Below are positions 27,069-35,433 of a stretch of DNA of 64,000 bases, piece by piece. Source of the DNA: Fimbriimonadaceae bacterium (GTDB taxonomy: Bacteria > Armatimonadota > Fimbriimonadia > Fimbriimonadales > Fimbriimonadaceae); contig JAMLGR010000006.1 of NCBI GenBank assembly GCA_023957775.1, forward strand, positions 124,001-188,000, given 5' to 3'. Position 1 is the stretch's first letter, and each line of letters opens with the position of its first letter. A program made the position numbers and the translations under genes. A model generated the notes under the pieces. It searched no databases. It was not told the DNA's origin and saw only the letters and a list, made by a program, of their open reading frames with translations.

Positions 27069-27085
27069 GCGCCTTAACCCCGACG

Positions 27086-29614
27086 ATGAGCGCACCCTCC
27101 GGCCTCGAACGCTTCTGGAGCCTCTCGGAATCCGACCTCCTGGACCGACTCGCCAGTTCGCGGACGGGACTGACCGCGGCCGAGGCGGCGAATAGGCTCG
27201 AGGCGATCGGGCCGAACGTGCTTGGCGAGCGCCGGCGCTCGGACGTGCCCGCGCTGCTTCTGCGCCAGTTCACGAGCCCGATCGTCCTCATCCTCATCGT
27301 GGCGGCGGTCCTCTCGTTCAGCCTCAGAGACGTCGCCGATGGCGCGATCATCCTGGGCATCGTGCTCATCAGCGGTCTGTTGGGGTTCTGGCAAGAGCGA
27401 GGCGCGGCGACCGCGGTCGAAAAGCTCCTGGCCGAGGTTGCGCTGAAGGTCCGTGTCGTCCGCGACGGACTTGAAAAAGAGCTTCCGGTGGAGCAGATCG
27501 TGCCGGGCGATGTCGTGCTGCTGACCGCGGGATCGGGCATTCCCGCGGACTGCAGGCTGCTCGAGGAGCAGGACCTCTTCGTCAACGAGGCCGCGCTGAC
27601 GGGGGAGAGCTATCCGCAGGACAAGAGCCCGGGCGTCGTGCCGGCCGAAGCACCGCCGGCGGCGCGCGACTGCGCCCTCTTTCTGGGAACCCATGTGGTG
27701 AGCGGCAGCGGCCGGGCCGTGGTGGTCCTCACGGGTCGGTCCACCCAGTTCGGAGCGATCGCGGAGAGGCTCCGCGTGCGCCCGCAAGAGACGGAGTTTG
27801 AGACAGGAGTGCGGAAGTTCGGGTACCTGCTGATGCAGTTGACCCTGCTCATGGTGGTTGCGATCTTCGCGTTCAACGTGTACCTGCGGCGCCCCGTTCT
27901 CGAATCGTTTCTGTTCTCCCTCGCGCTGGCCGTCGGGCTCACCCCCCAACTGCTTCCTGCGATCATCAGCGTCAACCTCGCGCGGGGGGCGCGTCGGATG
28001 GCCGACCACCAGGTGATCGTCAAGCGGCTGGCCGCGATCGAGAACTTCGGGAGCATGAACGTGCTGTGCTCCGACAAGACCGGGACGCTGACCCAAGGGC
28101 GCGTTCGGGTCCATGCGGGTCTCGATGCCCAAGGGAACGACTCCGACACAGTCAAACTGCACGCCTTCGTGAACGCGTCCTTCGAGACCGCGTTCGCCAA
28201 TCCGATCGACGAGGCCATTCGGTCCGACCTGGCGCGTCCCCTGGACGGCTGGATGAAGCTCGACGAGGTTCCTTACGACTTCGAGCGCAAACGTCTGAGT
28301 GTCTTGGCCGACCATGGGGGAGAGGTCGTGTTGGTCACCAAGGGGGCCTTGGCGAACGTGCTCGACGTGTGCACGACGGCCCTCGGCTCTGATGGGAGCG
28401 TGCTTTCCATGGCGGTCGCCAGGCCCCAGGCCGAGTCGGCGTTCGCCTCCTTGAGCGCCAGCGGCTTCCGGACCCTCGGAGTCGCGATCAAGACGATGGC
28501 CACTTCAATCCCCATCGATCGTCACTCCGAATCCGAGATGACGTTTCTGGGGATGCTCGCGCTTGCCGACCCGCCCAAGGAGGGCATCGATTCGACGATT
28601 CGGGGGTTGGAATCGCTGGGGGTCGGGCTCAAGATGATCACGGGCGACAACGCGCTGGTGGCGGGCCACGTCGCGTCCCAGGTGGGATTGAGGGAGCCCC
28701 GGGTGTTGACCGGCGCCGAACTGCAGCGATTGAGCGACGACGCCCTTCCTGCACGCGCCCAGGCCACCGATGTATTCGCCGAGATCGAGCCCAACCAGAA
28801 GGAGCGCATCATCCGCGCCCTTCGCAAGGCGGGCAACGTGGTGGGCTACATGGGGGACGGGATCAACGATGCGCCGGCACTGCATGCGGCCGACGTCGGC
28901 ATCTCCGTTCAGGAAGCGGTGGACGTCGCGAAGGACGCCGCGGACATCGTGCTGCTGGAGCGCGACATGGCCGTCCTCATGGAGGGGGTGCGGGAAGGAC
29001 GGGCGACGTTCGCCAACACGCTGAAGTACGTCTTCATGGCCACGAGTGCGAATTTTGGCAACATGTTCAGCATGGCGGGCGCCTCGCTGCTGCTGCCATT
29101 CCTTCCGCTTCTGCCCAAGCAGGTGTTGTTGACCAACCTGCTCACGGACGCTCCCGAACTCACGATTGCGACGGACCGCGTGGACTCCGATTGGTTGGAG
29201 CGTCCGCACCGCTGGAACATTGCCTTCATCCGGCGCTTCATGCTCACCTTCGGGTTTGTCAGCTCCGTGTTCGACTACCTCACTTTTGGCGTGCTGATCG
29301 GGTTGCTCCACGCGGGTCCGAGCGAGTTTCGCACGGGTTGGTTCGTGGAGTCCGTGGTCTCGGCGACGCTGATCGTCCTCGTGGTGAGAACGCGCGGGCC
29401 GATGGTCGCCAGCCGTCCATCCCGCCCCCTGCTGGCCGCGACGGTGTGCGTGGCCCTTGGTACGGCCGCGCTGCCCTTCACTCCCCTCGGAAGCCTCTTC
29501 GGCCTCGTCCCGCTTTCTTGGGATTTCCTTCTCCTGATGGGAGGGATCGTGGTGGGCTACGTGGCGAGTGCCGAGTTGGCCAAGCGCTGGTTCTATCGGC
29601 GCTCGGGCCGTTGA
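27086..29614 (+). CDS. mgtA: Magnesium-translocating P-type ATPase
   Basis: 842-aa P-type ATPase of the IIIB (MgtA/MgtB) group. The phosphorylation motif SDKTGTLTQ has its Asp at residue 330. Also present: LTGES in the actuator domain, KGALANVL and KMITGDN in the nucleotide/P domains, GDGINDAPAL hinge, and about ten membrane helices including the M4 segment LALAVGLTPQLLPAI. Among P-type ATPases the short cytoplasmic insertions and VGLTPQLLP signature favour Mg2+ import. There is no visible Mg-sensing leader. Confidence 0.92.
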   Translation: MSAPSGLERFWSLSESDLLDRLASSRTGLTAAEAANRLEAIGPNVLGERRRSDVPALLLRQFTSPIVLILIVAAVLSFSLRDVADGAIILGIVLISGLLGFWQERGAATAVEKLLAEVALKVRVVRDGLEKELPVEQIVPGDVVLLTAGSGIPADCRLLEEQDLFVNEAALTGESYPQDKSPGVVPAEAPPAARDCALFLGTHVVSGSGRAVVVLTGRSTQFGAIAERLRVRPQETEFETGVRKFGYLLMQLTLLMVVAIFAFNVYLRRPVLESFLFSLALAVGLTPQLLPAIISVNLARGARRMADHQVIVKRLAAIENFGSMNVLCSDKTGTLTQGRVRVHAGLDAQGNDSDTVKLHAFVNASFETAFANPIDEAIRSDLARPLDGWMKLDEVPYDFERKRLSVLADHGGEVVLVTKGALANVLDVCTTALGSDGSVLSMAVARPQAESAFASLSASGFRTLGVAIKTMATSIPIDRHSESEMTFLGMLALADPPKEGIDSTIRGLESLGVGLKMITGDNALVAGHVASQVGLREPRVLTGAELQRLSDDALPARAQATDVFAEIEPNQKERIIRALRKAGNVVGYMGDGINDAPALHAADVGISVQEAVDVAKDAADIVLLERDMAVLMEGVREGRATFANTLKYVFMATSANFGNMFSMAGASLLLPFLPLLPKQVLLTNLLTDAPELTIATDRVDSDWLERPHRWNIAFIRRFMLTFGFVSSVFDYLTFGVLIGLLHAGPSEFRTGWFVESVVSATLIVLVVRTRGPMVASRPSRPLLAATVCVALGTAALPFTPLGSLFGLVPLSWDFLLLMGGIVVGYVASAELAKRWFYRRSGR

Positions 29615-29721
29615 AGGAGACGGGCCCTATCGGCGTTGGAAGGTGGGTTCCTGGTTCGTCTCGGGGAGCATGCGCACCTTCGAACGGCGCGACGACGCGG
29701 TCGATTGGCTACTGAACGAGG

Positions 29722-29746
29722 AACGCCGCCGAACGTCACGCGGCGT
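29722..29746. terminator. Inverted repeat spanning the HD-GYP stop codon
   Basis: AACGCCGC (29722-29729) and GCGGCGTT (29739-29746) flank the TGA of the HD-GYP gene. It could be a bidirectional terminator for the convergent mgtA and HD-GYP genes, although no T-run follows. Confidence 0.35.
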
Positions 29747-30848
29747 TGCAGAGGTCGTTCAGGTCGTTGAGGACCCCATCGGCGTAGAGGCGCTTCAACG
29801 CCTTGACAGCCGACATGTCGAGGCGTCCCAAGAGCGCCTCGTCGACCAGGATGGAGAACGCGTCCTCTGGCGACATCGCGGGCCGGTAGCCGCGGGTGGA
29901 CGTCATCGCGTCGTAGCAGTCACACACGGAAAACGCCTTGACGTAGTCCGGGATCGCGTGGCTCTTGAGGCCGTCGGGGTAGCCCGAGCCGTCCAAGCGC
30001 TCGTGGTGGCTGCGCACGATGCGCAGCACTTCCTCTTGGATGTAAACGGGTTTGAGGATGTCGAAACCGATCACGGGATGGGTCTTCACCACCTCGTACT
30101 CGGGCTCCGTCAGGGGGCCGCGTTTCCACAGAATGGTGTCGGGGATGCCGACCTTGCCGATGTCGTGGAGCGTCGCTCCGATGCGGATGGCGTCGCGCGA
30201 GTAGCGGGTGAAGAGGTCGAGTTTGGCTCCGACGAGGTCCATCATCAACGCGGTCCGAGCGCCGTGTCCCGCCGTGTAGGTGTCCCTTGCCTCCACCGCG
30301 GCGTTCAGCGCGTTGGCGGTGCAGCCGAGTTGGCGGTTGGTCTGGGTCACGAGCGACTCGATGGTTGATTTGGCCTGGTCGATTTTCCCGAGGGCGTTGG
30401 CGAGGTTGGCCTCGGTCTTGGCCATCTTCACCCTGAGCTCCATCTCGGTATTCGCGCTCTGGTGCAGGGCGACGAAGCAGGCCTTGCCGGAGGGCAACAC
30501 TCCCGAGAGGATGGTCTCGCGATCGAGGAAAAGCGAGCCGTCCTTGTGACGGTTCAGCAGGGCGCCCTTCCAGGTGTGCCCCGTCCGGATGGTGTTCCAG
30601 AGGTTCTGGTAGACCGTTTCGGAGGTGTGTCCGCTTTTGAAGGTGCGGGGCGAAGCGCCGATCAGCTCCTTGCCGAGATAGCCCGTCAACTCCAGGGTCT
30701 TCTCGCTGACCGAGAGGATGGATCCATCGAGATCGGTGACGACGATACCGAGTTCGCAGTGGTCGAGGGCCCGTTCCAGGAACTCGGCCGTAAGAAGGTG
30801 TTTCATTTGAACGTCGTCTTGCTCGGTTGGCGCCGAGTCCAAAGTCAT
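29736..30848 (-). CDS. PAS - HD-GYP cyclic-di-GMP phosphodiesterase
   Basis: 370-aa signalling protein. A PAS domain (about residues 23-140) precedes a coiled-coil linker (135-175) and an HD-GYP domain. Catalytic residues are intact: H228-D229 in LHDIGKVGIPD and the HHERLDGSGYP motif at 281-291. The first metal His lies in AGHGARTA (residue 195). It should hydrolyse c-di-GMP in response to a signal at the PAS domain. It is divergent from a PEP-CTERM gene across a 268-bp region full of inverted repeats. Confidence 0.9.
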   Translation of the reverse strand: MTLDSAPTEQDDVQMKHLLTAEFLERALDHCELGIVVTDLDGSILSVSEKTLELTGYLGKELIGASPRTFKSGHTSETVYQNLWNTIRTGHTWKGALLNRHKDGSLFLDRETILSGVLPSGKACFVALHQSANTEMELRVKMAKTEANLANALGKIDQAKSTIESLVTQTNRQLGCTANALNAAVEARDTYTAGHGARTALMMDLVGAKLDLFTRYSRDAIRIGATLHDIGKVGIPDTILWKRGPLTEPEYEVVKTHPVIGFDILKPVYIQEEVLRIVRSHHERLDGSGYPDGLKSHAIPDYVKAFSVCDCYDAMTSTRGYRPAMSPEDAFSILVDEALLGRLDMSAVKALKRLYADGVLNDLNDLCNAA

Positions 30849-31116
30849 TATCGGTAGGGAGGGTCCAGATACCGAGGGAGAGCCGCGGACTCGCCACCCC
30901 GCTCCGCGACAAGAAGGGCGTTTGGCACGTGGATCGGGACATCGTTCTTGGAAAGAACATTCCCGGATATCCCGGGAACTAACCCGTCACCCTGGCAAAT
31001 TTACTGGCTTTTGAGCCGGGTGCCCAGCGGGACGGCATCCGCCATAACGCCCCCTTAGCAATGGTGCTGGGTATGTTTCAATCCAGCGGGCATCCCGCGC
31101 AAAAAGGAGGAGAAGC
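30849..31116. promoter_or_regulatory. Structured regulatory region between HD-GYP and PEP-CTERM genes
   Basis: Three inverted repeats are stacked here: GTTCTT/AAGAAC (30944-30958), TTCCCGG/CCGGGAA (30960-30978) and a longer imperfect stem, CCGTC/GACGG, closing a second stem around CTGGCT/AGCCGG (30984-31035). The last lies on the transcript side of the PEP-CTERM gene. The PEP-CTERM ATG has AAGGAGG at 31104-31110. Confidence 0.5.
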
Positions 31117-31818
31117 ATGAAGACCATCTGGATTCCACTACTTGCCATCGCGGCTTGCGCCGCTCAGGCCCAGTACTCGGCCGAGGCTTTCGACAACGCC
31201 ACGGTCCAACCCGCGGGGCCACGCGGCGGATCAAGCGGGAAGGCCTTCCTCAACATCGAAGGCAACAACAACGGGACGTTTGCGAGCTTCGGCGTCTTGG
31301 ACTTCAACGCCAACGATCTGGGCATCGGCGGTTCGGTGTCCGACGTGACGGCTTTGAGCCTGGACCTCTACGATGCCCCCGCCGGATTCTCGGCCGCCGG
31401 GAACGTGAATTTCTGGCTCACCGAAGCGACCGGCGTGGACATCCAGCCCGGGTCGAGCCCGCTGATCTTTGACGCGGGATCGCTGCCCGACGGCGTCGGC
31501 AATCAGCTCAACCCGCTCCACGCGTTGGGAAGCGGGACCTACACGCCCGGGACGTTGGGAGACCTGCTGTCCTACTCGTTGACGCTGGACGCGTCATCGA
31601 AGGCGTACCTCGTCTCGCAGATCAATGGTGGAGGGACGATCCGCCTCCTGGTGACCCCAGGCGAGGATGGGGTGGCCGCCACGTACACGGGGTACACGAA
31701 CACAGGCGCCCCGCACCCGACGCTCAACGTCGATGCGACGCCCGTTCCCGAGCCTGCCAGCATGCTCGCCCTCGGCCTCGGCCTCGCTGCGATCGGCGCC
31801 CGTCGCCGCCGCAAGTAA
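31117..31818 (+). CDS. PEP-CTERM sorted exported protein
   Basis: 233-aa exported protein with a short signal peptide (residues 1-18, ending AQA) and a beta-rich body. The C-terminus has the full PEP-CTERM signal: PVPEPASML, a hydrophobic helix and a final RRRRK cluster. Such proteins are processed by an exosortase (EpsH/XrtA type) and usually belong to the extracellular matrix or surface. No exosortase gene is in the window. A strong AAGGAGG site precedes the ATG and a clear intrinsic terminator follows at 31838. Confidence 0.92.
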   Translation: MKTIWIPLLAIAACAAQAQYSAEAFDNATVQPAGPRGGSSGKAFLNIEGNNNGTFASFGVLDFNANDLGIGGSVSDVTALSLDLYDAPAGFSAAGNVNFWLTEATGVDIQPGSSPLIFDAGSLPDGVGNQLNPLHALGSGTYTPGTLGDLLSYSLTLDASSKAYLVSQINGGGTIRLLVTPGEDGVAATYTGYTNTGAPHPTLNVDATPVPEPASMLALGLGLAAIGARRRRK

Positions 31819-31837
31819 GGTCGACCTCGCGCCTGTC

Positions 31838-31876
31838 GGGCCGTCCCCCTTTTGGGGGGCGGCCCATTTGGTTTTT
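31838..31876 (+). terminator. Intrinsic terminator after the PEP-CTERM gene
   Basis: A 12-bp GC-rich stem (31838-31849 with 31854-31865, one G-U pair) with a TTTT loop is followed by ATTTGGTTTTT. It is the best rho-independent terminator in the window. Confidence 0.85.
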
Positions 31877-31908
31877 GGGTGGTCGTGCTCGTCCAGAATG
31901 GGGGTGCC

Positions 31909-32292
31909 ATGTACTACATCGTCGATTCGGAGAAGTCGTTCGAGCAAGCGGCCGCCGATCTGGATGCCGCCGTGAAGCGCCACGGGTTCGGGGTGCTCCA
32001 CGTCCATGACCTCGGGAACACCTTGCGGGGCAAGGGCGTGGAGTTCGCCGAAGAGTGCCGGGTCTTCGAGGTGTGCAACCCGGTGCAGGCGTCGAAGGTG
32101 TTGGCGGCGGACATGCGGATCAACATGGCCCTGCCGTGCCGAATTTCGGTGTTTTCCGAGGGGGGACGGACCAAGATCGGGCTGATCAAGCCGGTGGCCA
32201 TGCTCGCCGCGTTGTCCGACGATCCCGCGTTGGCGACGGTCGCACGCGAAGTTGAGGAGCAGACGATTCAGATGGTGGACGAGGCCAAATAG
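31909..32292 (+). CDS. DUF302 domain protein
   Basis: 127-aa DUF302 protein: VKRHGFGVLHVHDLGNTL, a central CNPVQASKVL, then MALPCRISVFSEGGRTKIGL, which is the family core. It has no signal peptide and its function is unknown; the family is sometimes linked to redox or metal stress. It contains two Cys in the usual positions (V-C-N-P and L-P-C). A GGGGG site is 4-5 nt before the ATG. A second, exported DUF302 gene lies at 48340. Confidence 0.85.
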   Translation: MYYIVDSEKSFEQAAADLDAAVKRHGFGVLHVHDLGNTLRGKGVEFAEECRVFEVCNPVQASKVLAADMRINMALPCRISVFSEGGRTKIGLIKPVAMLAALSDDPALATVAREVEEQTIQMVDEAK

Positions 32293-32327
32293 GGGAAGAA
32301 CCTATCATTTTTGCCAGGTCCCAGCCC

Positions 32328-32356
32328 TTTACAGGGCGGTGCAGTTCATTTAGAAT
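32328..32356 (+). promoter_or_regulatory. Promoter of the second PEP-CTERM gene
   Basis: TTTACA (32328-32333) and TAGAAT (32351-32356) are 17 nt apart, close to the sigma-70 consensus. The predicted start near 32363 lies downstream of the GGAGGAG at 32358, which argues against the TTG at 32368 as the start codon. Confidence 0.55.
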
Positions 32357-32409
32357 TGGAGGAGACTTTGGTTGGTCGGCGAATGGCGACCGTTTGGAGC
32401 TTGAAAGAA

Positions 32410-33072
32410 ATGGGAACTGAACGTTGTCGAGTTGGGAGGGTTTTGGTTTGCGCAAGCATGGTCTTGGCTTGTGCGGTGCCGGCTTCGGCGGCCCTGAGCC
32501 TCTACAGCAACAAGACGGACTTCCTCAACGACACCGGTGCGTCGGCCGCGACGACGATTCCTTCGTCGACGCTGACTTCAGCGGGCTTCTCGAGTGGATC
32601 GCTGAGCTTTGCCTTGGCCGGTGGCGCCTCCAACTTCATCGTCGACGAGTGGACGACCCGTCTTGCCGACCACGAGTTGGCCATCAGCGGCACCGAGGAG
32701 TTCAACGTCACGGTCAACTCCGGCCTGGTCTACTCCTTCGGCTTCGATTTCGTCGAGCCCGAGAACGATCCCAACGTCAACGCGACCTTTGTGGAGTCGA
32801 CCTTTACGGTGACCCTTTTGAACGGGGCCTCGACTGTCGACTCTTTTCAGTTTGCCCGGCCGAACGACTCGGCTGAGTTTGTTGGAGTTTGGGCCGACGC
32901 GGCGTTCGACCGTGTCCAGGTCCGCGAGACGATCGGTGGAATCGACAATGAGTTTTTCGGCCAGTTTTACACGGGCACTTCGGCACCGGTACCCGAGCCG
33001 TGCACCCTTGCCTTCGCGGCGTTGGTGATCCCGGTGATGCGGCGACGCATCGCCCGCCGTCGGTCGGCTTAG
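32410..33072 (+). CDS. PEP-CTERM sorted exported protein (second)
   Basis: 220-aa exported protein. The signal peptide is residues 1-27 (RVLVCASMVLACAVPASA). The body is a beta-sandwich with FLNDTGASAATTIPSSTL and SFGFDFVEPENDP as in other bacterial PEP-CTERM sorting substrates. The C-terminus VPEPCTLAFAAL, then a hydrophobic stretch and ARRRSA, is a variant sorting tail with Cys after PEP. ATG at 32383 or TTG at 32368 are alternative starts. Its stop overlaps the convergent exonuclease stop by 4 nt. Confidence 0.85.
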   Translation: MGTERCRVGRVLVCASMVLACAVPASAALSLYSNKTDFLNDTGASAATTIPSSTLTSAGFSSGSLSFALAGGASNFIVDEWTTRLADHELAISGTEEFNVTVNSGLVYSFGFDFVEPENDPNVNATFVESTFTVTLLNGASTVDSFQFARPNDSAEFVGVWADAAFDRVQVRETIGGIDNEFFGQFYTGTSAPVPEPCTLAFAALVIPVMRRRIARRRSA

Positions 33073-33899
33073 TCTTCCAAGGCCTCCACTCGGTCCGCGA
33101 TTCGGTCGGCTCCGAGAGCCCGCAGCGCTTGCGCGCCCGAGCGCCAGTCGGGCCCCTTGTTTGGAAGGGACACGGCGACTTCGGAGCGCATCCTGACGAC
33201 CTCGCGGAAAAGCAGCGCGCGTTCGGCATCTTCGGGTCGGGACCAGTTCGCGATCACCCCTTCCAGCGTTCCGTGCTGAAGGAGGAGAGACGCCGCGCCT
33301 TTTGGTCCTATGCCGCGGATGCCGGGGATCTTGTCCGAGGGGTCGCCGCAGAGCGCCTTGAAGTCGGGCACCTGCTCAGGCAAGACGCCGAAGCGCCGGA
33401 CGACTCCGGCGGGATCGATACGGTCCAACACGGGGGTGCCGCGTTTCGGAGCGAGCACCGTCACCTGGTCGGTGACCAGTTGGTAGGCGTCCTTGTCCAT
33501 CGTGAAGACGAGGCACGACCCGCCGGCGTCCACCTCGGCGGCTGCGGCCGCGGCGATCAGATCGTCCGCCTCATATCCCGCCGCTTTGCCGACTCCGAAC
33601 CCAAAGGCGCGGCACAGATCGGGAAGTTGCCCGAGTTGATGGACGATGGACGGTTCGAACTCGCGCCCGGTTTGGTAGGGGGGCCACAGCGCGCTGCGGT
33701 AGGTGTCTACTCCCAGCGTGTCCCAGGCTACGAACACTCCGCGCGGTCGCTCTTCGCTCCAAACGCGCTGCAGCATGCTGACCCACCCGACGATCGCGTT
33801 GAGGGGTTCGCCGTCCTTGCCCGCCACCGATTTGGGTGTGGAGTGGTAGGCGCGGTGGGCCAGGTTGTCGCCATCGACGATGAGCAGGGGTGGGGACAT
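33069..33899 (-). CDS. 5'-3' exonuclease / flap endonuclease (Pol I N-domain type)
   Basis: 276-aa stand-alone FEN-family nuclease. Acidic metal residues are in place: LLIVDGDNLAHRAYHS at the start, VFVAWD, YEADDLIAAAA, and VFTMDKDAYQLV. The helix-hairpin-helix DNA-binding segment KIPGIRGIGPKGAASLLL follows. The family acts on flaps and RNA primers. A palindrome TCCCAT-T-ATGGGA (33901-33913) lies between it and the start signal, and CATAAT ends 5 nt before the ATG. Confidence 0.88.
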   Translation of the reverse strand: MSPPLLIVDGDNLAHRAYHSTPKSVAGKDGEPLNAIVGWVSMLQRVWSEERPRGVFVAWDTLGVDTYRSALWPPYQTGREFEPSIVHQLGQLPDLCRAFGFGVGKAAGYEADDLIAAAAAAEVDAGGSCLVFTMDKDAYQLVTDQVTVLAPKRGTPVLDRIDPAGVVRRFGVLPEQVPDFKALCGDPSDKIPGIRGIGPKGAASLLLQHGTLEGVIANWSRPEDAERALLFREVVRMRSEVAVSLPNKGPDWRSGAQALRALGADRIADRVEALED

Positions 33900-33900
33900 T

Positions 33901-33913
33901 TCCCATTATGGGA
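33901..33913 (-). promoter_or_regulatory. CATAAT -10 box inside a 13-bp palindrome before the exonuclease gene
   Basis: The sequence TCCCATTATGGGA is a perfect odd palindrome. On the minus strand it contains CATAAT, 5 nt before the ATG at 33899, so a repressor bound there would block the promoter. Confidence 0.35.
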
Positions 33914-33960
33914 TCGGAGCATATTTCCTGGCCCCCATTGATTTACCGGGGTCGACCTCC

Positions 33961-33966
33961 TACACT
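33961..33966 (+). promoter_or_regulatory. TACACT -10 box of the BBE-type oxidase gene
   Basis: TACACT ends 30 nt before the ATG at 33997. This leader has a real ribosome site, GGAGGAG at 33984-33990. Confidence 0.4.
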
Positions 33967-33996
33967 GCCATCAGACTCTGATTGGAGGAGATCCCC

Positions 33997-35379
33997 ATGC
34001 TATTGGAAGGAAATGACATTCGTTCGTTGAAAGGCGAGATCGCCGGAGAGGTGATTCAACCGGGCGATTCAACCTACGACGAAGCGCGAACGATTTGGAA
34101 CGCCATGATCGACAAACGGCCCGCGGTCATCGTGCGGTGCAGCGGCACGGCCGACGTCGTTCAAGCGGTTGATTTCGCACGCCGACACGGGTTGGCGCTG
34201 GCGGTCCGCGGAGGCGGGCACAACATCGCGGGAAGCGCGCTTTGCGACGAGGGGCTCGTCGTCGACCTCAGCAAAATGCGCGGGGTCCATGTCGATCCAA
34301 CGCTCCGGCGAGCCGAAGTCGAGGGGGGCGCGACGCTGGGCAACCTTGATGCCGCGACCTTGGCGCATGGCTTGGCCACGCCGGTAGGCATCAATTCGAC
34401 GACGGGCGTCGCAGGGCTCACCCTCGGCGGAGGCTTCGGTTGGCTGAGCCGAAAACACGGGATGACCGTCGACAACCTTGTCGCGGCAGAGGTCGTGACC
34501 GCCGACGGAAGGGTGGTGCGGGCGAGCGCCGAGGCCCATCCGGACCTCTTCTGGGCCTTGCGCGGCGGAGGTGGCAACTTTGGCGTGGTCACGCGGTTCG
34601 AGTTCGAGTTGCACCCAGTCGGGCCGGACATCCTCACGGGATTGATCGTCTATCCGATCGCGCAGGCGAAGTCCGTGCTCCAGCAGTACAGGGATTTCGT
34701 CGCGGGCGCGCCGAACGAACTTTCTGTTTGGACCGTGTTGCGGCAGGCCCCTCCGTTGCCGTTCCTTCCCGAGGAGGTGCACGGCACGGAAGTGATCGTG
34801 CTCGCCTTCGCTTACATGGGAGACCCCGAGGAGGGGGAGCGCCTGATCGCCCCGCTCCACAGTTTCGGGACGTCGGTTGGCGCGTTCGTGGGAGTGCAAC
34901 CGTACGTGAACTGGCAGCAGGCCTTCGACCCGTTGCTCACGCCCGGCGCCCGCAACTACTGGAAGTCGCACAACTTCGCGACGCTCGCCGATGGCTTGTT
35001 CGACGAGGTCGTGGACGCCATCTTGAACCTGCCTTCGCCCCAGTGCGAGATCTTCTTCGGAGGCATCGGAGGAGCGACGGCAACCCCCGCCGTGGATGCG
35101 ACCGCCTACCCGCACCGCAACGCACAGTACGTGATGAACGTGCACGGACGGTGGGATGCGGCGGCAGACGACGAGCGGTGCATCGCGTGGGCCCGAGGGT
35201 TCTTCAGGGCCGCCGAACCCTATGCGGACGGCGGAGTGTACGTCAACTTCCTGACCGAGGAAGAGACGGACCGGGTGAAGGCGGCCTACGGCGCGAACTA
35301 CGATCGCCTCGCCAGGGTGAAGCGCGAGTACGACCCGGAGAACCTGTTCCGAACGAACCAGAACATCCAACCGGCGTAA
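33997..35379 (+). CDS. Berberine-bridge-type FAD-linked oxidase
   Basis: 460-aa flavoprotein of the BBE-like group. The FAD domain has VRGGGHNIAGSA, whose His is the usual covalent FAD site, then GVAGLTLGGGFGWLSRKHG. The substrate domain follows, ending with the BBE motif YDPENLFRTNQNIQP. There is no second FAD-linking Cys after GGGFGWL, so attachment is probably single. Substrates of bacterial members are mostly sugars, oligosaccharides or small alcohols. The start is fixed by GGAGGAG 6 nt before the ATG. Confidence 0.9.
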   Translation: MLLEGNDIRSLKGEIAGEVIQPGDSTYDEARTIWNAMIDKRPAVIVRCSGTADVVQAVDFARRHGLALAVRGGGHNIAGSALCDEGLVVDLSKMRGVHVDPTLRRAEVEGGATLGNLDAATLAHGLATPVGINSTTGVAGLTLGGGFGWLSRKHGMTVDNLVAAEVVTADGRVVRASAEAHPDLFWALRGGGGNFGVVTRFEFELHPVGPDILTGLIVYPIAQAKSVLQQYRDFVAGAPNELSVWTVLRQAPPLPFLPEEVHGTEVIVLAFAYMGDPEEGERLIAPLHSFGTSVGAFVGVQPYVNWQQAFDPLLTPGARNYWKSHNFATLADGLFDEVVDAILNLPSPQCEIFFGGIGGATATPAVDATAYPHRNAQYVMNVHGRWDAAADDERCIAWARGFFRAAEPYADGGVYVNFLTEEETDRVKAAYGANYDRLARVKREYDPENLFRTNQNIQPA

Positions 35380-35386
35380 CACGCGA

Positions 35387-35414
35387 GCCCCTCGCCCCGC
35401 CGGGGGTGAGGGGC
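35387..35414 (+). terminator. GC-rich hairpin after the BBE-type oxidase gene
   Basis: GCCCCTCGCCCC and GGGGGTGAGGGGC form a stem of 11-12 bp with a 3-nt loop, 8 nt after the stop. There is no T-run. Confidence 0.4.
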
Positions 35415-35433
35415 CTCGCCGGAAGGTGCAGTG

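Noticed and set aside
26914-27085. Magnesium M-box riboswitch before mgtA
   Set aside because: The conserved leader elements of the M-box were not found; only a TACACT box is visible.
29640-29735. Small coding remnant reading WKVGSWFVSGSMRTFERRDD after mgtA
   Set aside because: The frame looks protein-like, but it runs antisense into the HD-GYP gene without a stop and has no start signal; evidence is too thin.
30924-30940. Sigma-54 promoter for the PEP-CTERM gene
   Set aside because: TGGCACG is present at a -24-like position but there is no TTGC at -12.
30984-31035. c-di-GMP-I riboswitch
   Set aside because: GGCAAA is present but the GAAA tetraloop, CGCAAAGCC segment and spacing of the family core are not.
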